In this document: in pieces, positions 34,577 through 41,130 of the stretch | How the letters are laid out: the number at the start of each line of letters is the position of its first letter | Numbering within the stretch: the stretch's first letter is position 1 | Assembly: GCA_045612885.1 (NCBI GenBank) | Contig: JAZKZZ010000013.1 | Coordinates: 1-43,632, forward strand | DNA length: 43,632 bases | From: RGIG6178 sp045612885 | GTDB lineage: Bacteria > Bacillota_I > Bacilli_A > RFN20 > DUOF01 | Direction of reading: 5' to 3' | Notes under the pieces: generated by a model | Databases searched by the model: none | What the model was told of the DNA's origin: nothing | What the model saw: the letters and a program-made list of their open reading frames with translations, nothing else | Translations under genes and position numbers: made by a program

Positions 34577-35164
34577 TTAAAATTCTTTTCTATTTTCAAA
34601 TGACTTAGCCAAAGTTATATTATCACTATATTCTATATTACCACCCATCGGTAACCCGTATGCCAATCTTGTCACTTTTATGTTCTTTTCTTGCAGTAAT
34701 TTAGATATAAATAAAGCAGTTGTTTCTCCATCTAAATTCGGATTGGTAGCAACTATAATTTCTTTAACTCCATCAAGTCTATTTAAGAGAGAATCGATAT
34801 TCAAATCTTGGGGTAATTTCCCTTTTTTTATAGAAATAACACCGTTTAAAACATGATATTTCCCTATAAAAGAATTAGATTTTTCAATTGCAAAAACATC
34901 TTTATAATCGCTAACAACACAGATAACACTACCATCTCTATCGTTATCTTTGCATATATCACATTCGTCATGTTCTGATAAATTGTGACAAATTTCACAA
35001 TATCTTAAATCATCTATATTAGTAATGGCATCTTTGAATTTTTCTTGATATTCTCGATTTAAATTTAAATAAGAATACGCCATTCTTTCAGCAGATTTAT
35101 GGCCAATTCCTGGTAATCTTTCAAATGCTTCAATTAAATTTTTAAACGTTTTAGGATAATCCAC
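34577..35164 (-). CDS. recR: Recombination protein RecR
   Basis: RecR works with RecO (and RecF) to load RecA on gapped DNA. The 195 residues show the N-terminal helix-hairpin-helix (RLPGIGHKSAERMAY), a four-cysteine zinc finger (CEICHNLSEHDECDIC), the Toprim domain with VVSDYKDVFAIE and EIIVATNPNLDGETTA, and the C-terminal RLAYGLPMGGNIEYSD. The start is GTG 35164, two nt past the ybaB stop, with only a weak AGGAT upstream, so translation is probably coupled to ybaB. dnaX-ybaB-recR is a widely conserved operon. Confidence 0.97.
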   Translation of the reverse strand: MDYPKTFKNLIEAFERLPGIGHKSAERMAYSYLNLNREYQEKFKDAITNIDDLRYCEICHNLSEHDECDICKDNDRDGSVICVVSDYKDVFAIEKSNSFIGKYHVLNGVISIKKGKLPQDLNIDSLLNRLDGVKEIIVATNPNLDGETTALFISKLLQEKNIKVTRLAYGLPMGGNIEYSDNITLAKSFENRKEF

Positions 35165-35166
35165 AA

Positions 35167-35475
35167 TTAAAAGAATCCTGGAATATTCATCCCGCCAGTA
35201 GCTCCATTCATAGCTTGAGCCATAGCGTCCTCGACTTTTTTAATTGCTTCGTTTATAGCAATCATCAACATTTCTTGAAGCATTTCTTTATTTTCTACAT
35301 CTATCAAATCTTCGTCTATTTCAATTTTTAATACTTTTTTATCACCTTTTATAGTAATTTGGATCGCTCCTCCATTACTAGATACGATAAATTCTTTTTC
35401 TTCCACTTCTTTTTGTTTTTTAGCCATTTGTTTTTGCATAGATTGCGCTTGACGCATTAAAGCGTTCATATCCAT
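35167..35475 (-). CDS. ybaB: YbaB/EbfC nucleoid-associated protein
   Basis: A small DNA-binding protein of the YbaB/EbfC family, which forms tweezer-shaped dimers. At 102 residues the length is typical. MRQAQSMQKQMAKKQKEVEEKEF forms the N-terminal helix, then the beta hairpin with GGAIQITIKGDKKVLKIEID, and a Gly/Met-rich tail ending GGMNIPGFF, also typical. The SD AAGGAGGAAG overlaps the end of dnaX. Start ATG 35475 begins MDMNALMRQ. Confidence 0.95.
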   Translation of the reverse strand: MDMNALMRQAQSMQKQMAKKQKEVEEKEFIVSSNGGAIQITIKGDKKVLKIEIDEDLIDVENKEMLQEMLMIAINEAIKKVEDAMAQAMNGATGGMNIPGFF

Positions 35476-35476
35476 A

Positions 35477-37306
35477 TTATTCTTCCTCCTTAATAATTAT
35501 ATTATCCCCAAATAATTTTTTAGCATATTCCACACCCTCATCTATATCAGTGTTCTTATTATCTTTAACTTCAATATTTCTTCTTTGAATTATTATAGGT
35601 ACTGGTCTAGGTAATTTTCCTAATTGCCTTAAAGTTACATATTTTTCTTTTAATGCAGCAAATTTTTCTAGAGTTAAACAATAACATTTAACATCAGCAT
35701 TATAAAGAGCTCTTAAGAAATTGTTCATTTCTTCATAATTACCCTCTGAATAAATCCTGTTTAAATACACATCATTATTATATCCTATTAAAATAACATT
35801 ATTACACGCTGCTACAGGAATACCATCTAATAACATACCTGTCACTTTAGCGGTAGCTACTGAATTTAGATATTTTGGTAACATAACCCATTGTTGTTTT
35901 GCTTTCAACAAAGCATCTTTACTAGCTTGAACTAATATATTTAGAAGTTCATCTTCGCCAGGTAGATTTTTCTCTTCAAGGGATGGTTTAATTTCTGTAG
36001 TGTTTGTTTGTTTAGGTGTTTCATGTGAAACAGGAGTTTCTATTAATTCGTCCACGTGAGTTTCTTTTATAGTTGTTTCTCTTGTTATTTCTTCTTTGAT
36101 AGGCTCTTGTGCAAATTTTACAACTTCTGTGGCCGAGATCTTTTCTACCGGTGAAATTTCTTCTACCTTAATTTCCTCTGTTTTAACAGGGATTTCTTTA
36201 ATAACCTCTTTATAAATTACCTTCTCAGCCTCATCAACCAATCCACACATTTTTAAACAAGCTATTTCAAATAACACCCTAGGTGCTCCGGCTTTTCTAT
36301 AAGAAGATAAAGTTTCTACCAGAATATCAATCATTTTAAACAATCTCTTATTGGTGGTTTCTAATAGTTTTCCACAATTTGAATCATCCACAACTTTTAA
36401 CCCCTTTAAGGAATTCGAACTTTTATAAATTATAATTTCTTTCAAAACATCTATTAGATTGTTAGTTAATCTAGATATATCAATTCCTCTTTCATCATAA
36501 TCGTTTATTAAATTCAATAAATCTTCATGCTGATTATTGTGGATAAGTTCTAGTAAGTTTAATTTTTCTTCATTAGATACAATTCCATAAATACTTCTTA
36601 CATCTTCAACTTTGATCGCATCCCCTGCATAAGCAATTGTTTGATCTAAGATACTAAGAGCATCTCTCATTCCTCCATCGCACAATTCACTTACTAATTC
36701 AATAACCCCATCATCATAAACTACATCTTCACGTTCTAAAATTTCAATTAATCTTTCTTCAATGTCTTTTCTAGATATTCTTCCAAAATCAAATCTTTGA
36801 CACCTAGATAATATTGTTGGTAATACTTTATGTGGTTCTGTCGTAGCAAGAATAAATATAACATGCGCTGGTGGTTCTTCCAATGTTTTAAGTAATGCAT
36901 TGAAAGCGCCTTGAGACATCATATGTACCTCATCAATAATGTATACTTTATATTTCCCCTCAATTGGAGCGTATTTTACTTTGTCTATAAGATTTCTTAC
37001 CTCGTCTACTCCATTGTTACTAGCAGCATCTATTTCAATAACATCAGGAAAACTTCCTTCGCTTATAGCAACACACGATTTGCAATTATCACACGGTTTA
37101 TTATTTGTGTCTTGGCAATTTAAAGCTTTAGCTAATAATTTAGCCATTGTTGTTTTACCAGTACCTCTTGGTCCAGTAAATAAATAAGCATGTGCTATTT
37201 TTTCGTCTCTAATTGCATTTTTTAATGTTTGTATTATTTGTTTTTGACCAGCAACTTCCTCAAAAGTTTGAGGTCTATAAGTTCTATATAACGCCTTGTA
37301 ACTCAC
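35477..37306 (-). CDS. dnaX: DNA polymerase III gamma/tau subunit DnaX
   Basis: The clamp-loader ATPase of the replicative polymerase. The 609 residues begin with SYKALYRTYRPQTFEEVAGQ, the family start. Walker A is GPRGTGKTT (45-53), the zinc finger has C-x-C residues in CDNCKSC, and IIDEVHMMS and the sensor TTEPHKVLPTILSRCQRFDF follow. After the collar domain there is an acidic, Glu/Thr-rich linker (about 380-450) and a C-terminal tau domain of about 150 residues. The start is GTG 37306: GGTGAT lies four nt before it, and the upstream ATG (37327) would add residues absent from the family. No programmed frameshift signal was noticed. Confidence 0.95.
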   Translation of the reverse strand: MSYKALYRTYRPQTFEEVAGQKQIIQTLKNAIRDEKIAHAYLFTGPRGTGKTTMAKLLAKALNCQDTNNKPCDNCKSCVAISEGSFPDVIEIDAASNNGVDEVRNLIDKVKYAPIEGKYKVYIIDEVHMMSQGAFNALLKTLEEPPAHVIFILATTEPHKVLPTILSRCQRFDFGRISRKDIEERLIEILEREDVVYDDGVIELVSELCDGGMRDALSILDQTIAYAGDAIKVEDVRSIYGIVSNEEKLNLLELIHNNQHEDLLNLINDYDERGIDISRLTNNLIDVLKEIIIYKSSNSLKGLKVVDDSNCGKLLETTNKRLFKMIDILVETLSSYRKAGAPRVLFEIACLKMCGLVDEAEKVIYKEVIKEIPVKTEEIKVEEISPVEKISATEVVKFAQEPIKEEITRETTIKETHVDELIETPVSHETPKQTNTTEIKPSLEEKNLPGEDELLNILVQASKDALLKAKQQWVMLPKYLNSVATAKVTGMLLDGIPVAACNNVILIGYNNDVYLNRIYSEGNYEEMNNFLRALYNADVKCYCLTLEKFAALKEKYVTLRQLGKLPRPVPIIIQRRNIEVKDNKNTDIDEGVEYAKKLFGDNIIIKEEE

Positions 37307-37325
37307 ATCAATCACCCTCCATTTC

Positions 37326-37331
37326 ATTATA
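37326..37331 (-). promoter_or_regulatory. -10 of the dnaX operon promoter
   Basis: A perfect TATAAT on the minus strand, 20 nt before the GTG start. The -35 at 17 nt is poor (TAGTAG). A start near 37319 would leave a leader of about 13 nt carrying only the SD. The operon probably runs dnaX-ybaB-recR-bofA. Confidence 0.45.
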
Positions 37332-37365
37332 CATTATTTGATTAACATCTACTATAATTTATAAT

Positions 37366-37389
37366 ACAAAAAGATGCTGCTGCATCTTT
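37366..37389 (-). terminator. Intrinsic terminator of tadA
   Basis: Minus strand AAAGATGC, loop AGCA, GCATCTTT, then TTGTATT. The U tract is short. The stem begins at the tadA stop codon and isolates tadA from dnaX. Confidence 0.75.
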
Positions 37390-37834
37390 ATTTTTTTTGA
37401 TTTCTCTTACTTTTAAAATAATTTGTAAGTATTTTTCCACATTTATCGAGGGGTAAATATTCTATATTAGGTATATGATTAAATTTTCCACATTCTAACA
37501 GATTAAAACTTCCTCCACATGCTCCTGATTTAGGATCTATAGCACCATAATAAACATTCTTAAATCTCGAATGAACAATAGCTCCTACGCACATCGCACA
37601 CGGTTCTAACGTAACATATAAATCACAATCTATTAATCTCCAACTATTCAGCTTTTTACATGCTTTCTTAATCACTAATATTTCTGCATGTCCCAAAGGA
37701 TTATTTATAGATTCTTTTTTATTATAAGCTCGAGCTATTATCTTTCCTTCTTTAACGATTACTGCACCAACTGGTACTTCATCTATATCTAAAGCTTTTT
37801 TTGCTTGTTTATATGCTTCTTCCATATAATTCAT
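37388..37834 (-). CDS. tadA: tRNA-specific adenosine deaminase TadA
   Basis: TadA changes A34 to inosine in tRNA-Arg(ACG). The 148 residues have the zinc deaminase motifs H49-A-E51 (GHAEILV) and PC79-AMC82, with Glu51 as the proton shuttle, and the family end GACGGSFNLL. The start 37834 (MNYMEEAYKQA) has GGTGAT three nt upstream. The frame continues open to 37882, but those extra codons run through the SRP RNA and its terminator and have no family counterpart. In Bacillus tadA, the SRP RNA and dnaX are also adjacent, though the RNA lies on the other side of tadA. Confidence 0.95.
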   Translation of the reverse strand: MNYMEEAYKQAKKALDIDEVPVGAVIVKEGKIIARAYNKKESINNPLGHAEILVIKKACKKLNSWRLIDCDLYVTLEPCAMCVGAIVHSRFKNVYYGAIDPKSGACGGSFNLLECGKFNHIPNIEYLPLDKCGKILTNYFKSKRNQKK

Positions 37835-37852
37835 TACATCACCATCTTTAAA

Positions 37853-37937
37853 TAAAAAAGTCATCGCACAAGGCGAACTCACTTAAGGCTGCTATCTTCC
37901 GATCCTGACCTGGTTCATGCACCACCCTCGCAATGAC
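37853..37937 (-). ncRNA. ffs: Signal recognition particle RNA, short (4.5S-like) form
   Basis: The RNA of the signal recognition particle, which with Ffh targets membrane proteins. Reading the minus strand, GGTCAGGATCGGAAGATAGC contains the Ffh-binding helix 8: the GGAA tetraloop (37900-37897) and the asymmetric and symmetric loops with AGCAG and CAGG. The 5' end GTCATTGCG (from 37937) pairs with the 3' CGATGAC ending at 37860, closing a single long hairpin of about 78 nt. A T-run (37859-37854) follows directly and acts as terminator. There is no Alu domain, unlike the roughly 270-nt RNAs of Bacillus and Clostridium. It has its own promoter with start predicted exactly at 37937. Confidence 0.92.
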
Positions 37938-37943
37938 ATTATA

Positions 37944-37972
37944 ATTATACTTTGAAAGTTATCTCTTTACAA
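37944..37972 (-). promoter_or_regulatory. Sigma-A promoter of the SRP RNA
   Basis: Minus strand TTGTAA (37972-37967), a 17-nt spacer and TATAAT (37949-37944). A second TATAAT follows at once (37943-37938). The first places the start seven nt downstream, at the G that begins the RNA hairpin. Confidence 0.85.
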
Positions 37973-37991
37973 CTAAATATTCTCTTTTTTA

Positions 37992-38321
37992 TCAATAACG
38001 TCTATTGAATCTATAATCGACATCATCAACACCTTCTTGGAATAACGCTCCAAAAATTGCAAACCAACCAAAAATCGGAACAAGAATCCAAAATAACATT
38101 TTAGCTGTTCTACCTGTGTTATGAAATCTTCTAATCATTATAGATAAATGCGGTAATGCTTTTATAACAGTAAAAATAGTTAATACAGTAAAACCAAATG
38201 CAGTCGCTACTAGAAATTCCACAATAAAATCCATTACCAAAACATATATATAGCTTCTTAAAGAGCATGAACCATAAAAATCAAATGTTCTACGATAAAA
38301 ATCCACATATTCTCGAATCAT
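37992..38321 (-). CDS. DUF805 family membrane protein
   Basis: A 109-residue membrane protein with about three hydrophobic segments. The features HLSIMIRRFHNTGRTAK and the N-terminal FDFYGSCSLRSYIYVLVMDF fit the DUF805/YhaH family, whose members are small inner-membrane proteins of unknown role. It starts eight bp after the serS stop with only a weak SD (AAAGAG), so it is probably co-transcribed with serS and under the same T-box control. No terminator is obvious between it and the SRP RNA promoter region. Confidence 0.78.
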   Translation of the reverse strand: MIREYVDFYRRTFDFYGSCSLRSYIYVLVMDFIVEFLVATAFGFTVLTIFTVIKALPHLSIMIRRFHNTGRTAKMLFWILVPIFGWFAIFGALFQEGVDDVDYRFNRRY

Positions 38322-38329
38322 AAACTCTT

Positions 38330-39619
38330 TTATTTCTTTCTACTATATATTTTATCTTTATTTCCCATATACGGTCTTAAAGCAACTGGAATATTAATAC
38401 TTCCGTCTTCATTATAATTGTTTTCTAAAAACGCAATTAAAGCTCTAGGAGTAGCCACTACTGTGTTGTTAAGTGTATGTGCATAGTAATTTCCATTTTC
38501 TCCTTTTACTCGAATCGCTAATCTTCTAGCTTGAGCATCACCTAAATTAGAACAACTTCCTACTTCAAAGAATTTGTTTTGTCTAGGACTCCACGCTTCT
38601 ACATCACAACTCTTAACTTTAAGATCCGCTAAATCTCCACTACAACATTCTAAAGTTCTAACAGGGATATCTAAACTTCTAAAGAAATTAACTGAACATT
38701 TCCACATTTTTTCATACCATTTCATAGAATCTTCTGGTTTACAAATTACAACCATTTCTTGTTTTTCAAATTGGTGCACTCTATAAATTCCTCTTTCTTC
38801 AATACCATGAGCTCCTACTTCTTTTCTAAAACAAGGAGAATAAGAAGTTAATGCAATTGGCATACTTTCTTCTTTGTTAATTGTATCTTTAAATCTACCT
38901 ATCATTGAGTGCTCACTTGTTCCAATTAAAAATAAATCTTCTCCCTCAATCTTATACATCATAGCATCCATTTCTTCAAATGACATAACACCTGTTACAA
39001 CATCGCTTCTAATCATAAATGGAGGAATACAATACTCAAATCCATTATCAATCATAAAATCTCTAGCATAACTTAACATAGCACTGTGCAATCTTGCAGC
39101 ATCACCTGTTAAATAATAGAAACCATTACCACTAGTTCTACCTGCACTATCTTTATCTAATCCACATATACTCTCTAATATATCTGCATGATATGGAATT
39201 TCATATGAATACTCTTTTATTTCTCCAAACAATTCTAAAGCTACATTTTTACTATCATCTTCACCAATCGGTACACTAGCATCAATGATGTTAGGAATAA
39301 CTAGCATTCTCTTTTTAATTTCTTGAGCATATTCTTCTTCTAGTTTTTCCAAATTAACTAACTCTTCATTAATTTTAACAACCTCAGCTTTAGCATTATT
39401 AGCTTCTTCTACTCTCTTTTGAGCCATTAACATACCAATAGACTTAGAAATGCTATTTCTACTAGCTCTTAATGAATCTGCTCTAGTTTTAGCTTCTCTA
39501 CTTTTTACATCAAGTTCTAAAACTTCATCTACTAATACTAATTTCTTATCTTGAAACTTCTTTTTAATATTTTCCTTTACTAATTCGGGATTTTCTCTAA
39601 TTAATTTTATATCTATCAT
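38330..39619 (-). CDS. serS: Seryl-tRNA synthetase
   Basis: It charges tRNA-Ser (and tRNA-Sec where present) with serine. The 429 residues are of normal length. The N-terminal coiled-coil arm (about 30-100) binds the long variable arm of tRNA-Ser. The class II motifs are visible: motif 2 around FRKEVGAHGIEERGIYRVHQFEKQE and motif 3 in NNTVVATPRALIAFLENNY, with LIGTSEHS for serine binding. SD AAAGGAGG precedes ATG 39619. Upstream is a serine-type T-box, so expression should rise when tRNA-Ser is uncharged. Confidence 0.98.
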   Translation of the reverse strand: MIDIKLIRENPELVKENIKKKFQDKKLVLVDEVLELDVKSREAKTRADSLRASRNSISKSIGMLMAQKRVEEANNAKAEVVKINEELVNLEKLEEEYAQEIKKRMLVIPNIIDASVPIGEDDSKNVALELFGEIKEYSYEIPYHADILESICGLDKDSAGRTSGNGFYYLTGDAARLHSAMLSYARDFMIDNGFEYCIPPFMIRSDVVTGVMSFEEMDAMMYKIEGEDLFLIGTSEHSMIGRFKDTINKEESMPIALTSYSPCFRKEVGAHGIEERGIYRVHQFEKQEMVVICKPEDSMKWYEKMWKCSVNFFRSLDIPVRTLECCSGDLADLKVKSCDVEAWSPRQNKFFEVGSCSNLGDAQARRLAIRVKGENGNYYAHTLNNTVVATPRALIAFLENNYNEDGSINIPVALRPYMGNKDKIYSRKK

Positions 39620-39636
39620 ATATATTCCTCCTTTAA

Positions 39637-39836
39637 AAAAATAAAAGGTCGCCCCTTACCTTTTATTCAGTAAGGGACGACCTATTTAAGACCGCGTTGC
39701 CACCCTAATTAACTAGATCACTACTAGTTCACTCTTTAATTTTTAATAACTCCAAAGTAGATTCACTAAGATTATACCATCTATTTTCACCAACCATAGA
39801 CTCTCTACGCCTAAATCTCTCTTAGCTACTTATCTT
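39637..39836 (-). promoter_or_regulatory. T-box leader for serS (specifier UCU, serine)
   Basis: On the minus strand the leader has the T-box core GGGTGGCAACGCGG (39706-39692), whose TGGC would pair with the GCCA end of tRNA-Ser. Stem I runs from about 39836 and includes a GGTTGGTG-type distal loop. GAA-TCT-ACTTTGGAGT has the specifier codon UCU (Ser) at 39761-39759. The terminator hairpin GGTCGTCCCTTAC / GTAAGGGGCGACC with a T run lies at 39684-39638; the antiterminator would use the T-box core. A perfect -10 TATAAT at 39852-39847 has no good -35. Uncharged tRNA-Ser should prevent termination. Confidence 0.95.
39638..39684 (-). terminator. Regulated terminator of the serS T-box
   Basis: A 13-bp nearly perfect stem with one G-U pair, a loop of about 10 nt (TGAATAAAAG), and TTTTATTTTTTT after it. 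Confidence 0.92.
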
Positions 39837-39877
39837 TTTCAACGTCATTATAAATATATTATATTCTTTTTTTTAAA

Positions 39878-41041
39878 TCAATACCTATTTTTTGAATTTT
39901 TATAATTTTCTACTATCTTAATAGCTTCTTGTATAAGCTTTTTCTTATTCTCCCTATTTAGATTTTCATCGAACATAACTTTAATACATAACTCCTCTAA
40001 TTTTTCTAATGTTGATTTATTAATGATATTGTATATATCTTCTTCATCACCAAATTTCATCTGCGCTAAATCTTCTTTAAAATTATCGATTAAAGCTCTT
40101 CCAAGTGGTAATAAAATCTTATTTTTAGACGACAATAATAATGAAGGCTTATCCACAAAAATAGTTTGTTTTTTCTTTCTTAAAATGTCAGCCACTTCAT
40201 AGGCAATAGCATCTGTTAGCGCTTCATTAACATATCTATATTTATTATTTACAAGTAATCCTGTTTTAGTAAAATCTTCATTAGTGTCTATTGCATGACC
40301 AAACTCATGCAAATACAAAGATTCTCTCCCATATGCCATACTATTCAGATTAAACACGCATACTGGAACAAGTTTGTTTTTCTTAACTATTCCTCTACAA
40401 TAAGATTCTCCTGGTCGAGGTTTATGAACTTTAATTTTTTTACAACCTCTAGCTATTAACTCATCGATTAATTCATTATAATTATTTTTTAGATAAGAAT
40501 TTATTTTAGATTTTAACTTTTTTACTCTTAAAATAGCATCCTTAAAATCCTGAAAATCTTCTTTACTAATAACATCTTTTAAATCATGATCAAAAGACAT
40601 ATTAAAATACTCAAAGAAAAATTTCTTAAGTTTCATTCTATCGTTAATGGTTATTTTTTCTTTCCTATCAAAAGCTTTTATAGTACTTAAAAAATGATCC
40701 ACATGAAAATCAGTATATTTAATTGGAAAATAAGCGAGACAGATATTTACTAAAGTTTTATCAAAACCTTCCAAGATAGAAAAATATTTTTTGGTTTGCC
40801 TTATTTCCTCTAGATAATTCTTAAATTCAGGATTATCAGAATCGGCGTTAATTAATAAATATTGCAGCCTATCTAGCATATCTTTATCAATATCATTTTT
40901 ATATACTAAAACTTCAGTTTCATTTACTTTGGTTGTTATTCTTTCTCTATATTGCTCACCAAAAAAATCTATGTATGCTTCAATAATTATGGGTTTGGAA
41001 TTTTCTATTTGTTTAGTTAAAGATTTAGCCATTAAATTCAT
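39878..41041 (-). CDS. Predicted cytoplasmic zinc metallopeptidase (zincin), related in its core to the one at 17473
   Basis: A 387-residue protein with no signal peptide or membrane segment. Residues 1-200 are charged and mostly helical and not recognised. HEFGH at 245-249 is a zincin HExxH, and E273 in KYRYVNEALTDAIAYEVAD is the likely third ligand, 28 residues after the first His. That spacing and shared H-E, H-A, N, K-Y, acidic/amide-E and T positions match the zincin at 17473-18837 without gaps. The C-terminal 110 residues are helical. SD GGGAGG lies eight nt before ATG 41041, and a strong promoter lies upstream. It sits between gyrA and the serS T-box. The substrate and role are unknown. 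Confidence 0.75.
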   Translation of the reverse strand: MNLMAKSLTKQIENSKPIIIEAYIDFFGEQYRERITTKVNETEVLVYKNDIDKDMLDRLQYLLINADSDNPEFKNYLEEIRQTKKYFSILEGFDKTLVNICLAYFPIKYTDFHVDHFLSTIKAFDRKEKITINDRMKLKKFFFEYFNMSFDHDLKDVISKEDFQDFKDAILRVKKLKSKINSYLKNNYNELIDELIARGCKKIKVHKPRPGESYCRGIVKKNKLVPVCVFNLNSMAYGRESLYLHEFGHAIDTNEDFTKTGLLVNNKYRYVNEALTDAIAYEVADILRKKKQTIFVDKPSLLLSSKNKILLPLGRALIDNFKEDLAQMKFGDEEDIYNIINKSTLEKLEELCIKVMFDENLNRENKKKLIQEAIKIVENYKNSKNRY

Positions 41042-41064
41042 ATTAATTCCTCCCTCTTACATTT

Positions 41065-41093
41065 ATTGTATAACTAAATCAATAAAATTTCAA
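41065..41093 (-). promoter_or_regulatory. Sigma-A promoter for the second zincin
   Basis: Minus strand TTGAAA (41093-41088), a 17-nt spacer and TACAAT (41070-41065). The predicted leader is about 17 nt. The -35 matches that of the first zincin gene (TTGAAA, also 17-nt spacing). Confidence 0.72.
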
Positions 41094-41095
41094 AC

Positions 41096-41124
41096 TAAAA
41101 AAAGATAACCTAAGTTATCCTTTT
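41096..41124 (-). terminator. Intrinsic terminator of gyrA
   Basis: Minus strand GGATAAC, loop TTAG, GTTATC, then TTTTTTT. The T run continues into the -35 region of the next gene. Confidence 0.85.
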
Positions 41125-41130
41125 TTATTA

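Noticed and set aside
35477..37306. Programmed frameshift in dnaX making a short gamma form
   Set aside because: I saw no A-rich slippery heptamer with a following hairpin near the end of the ATPase region.
37835..37882. N-terminal extension of TadA beginning MSSPCAM
   Set aside because: These codons read through the SRP RNA 3' end and its terminator, have no family match, and a GGTGAT site marks 37834 as the start.
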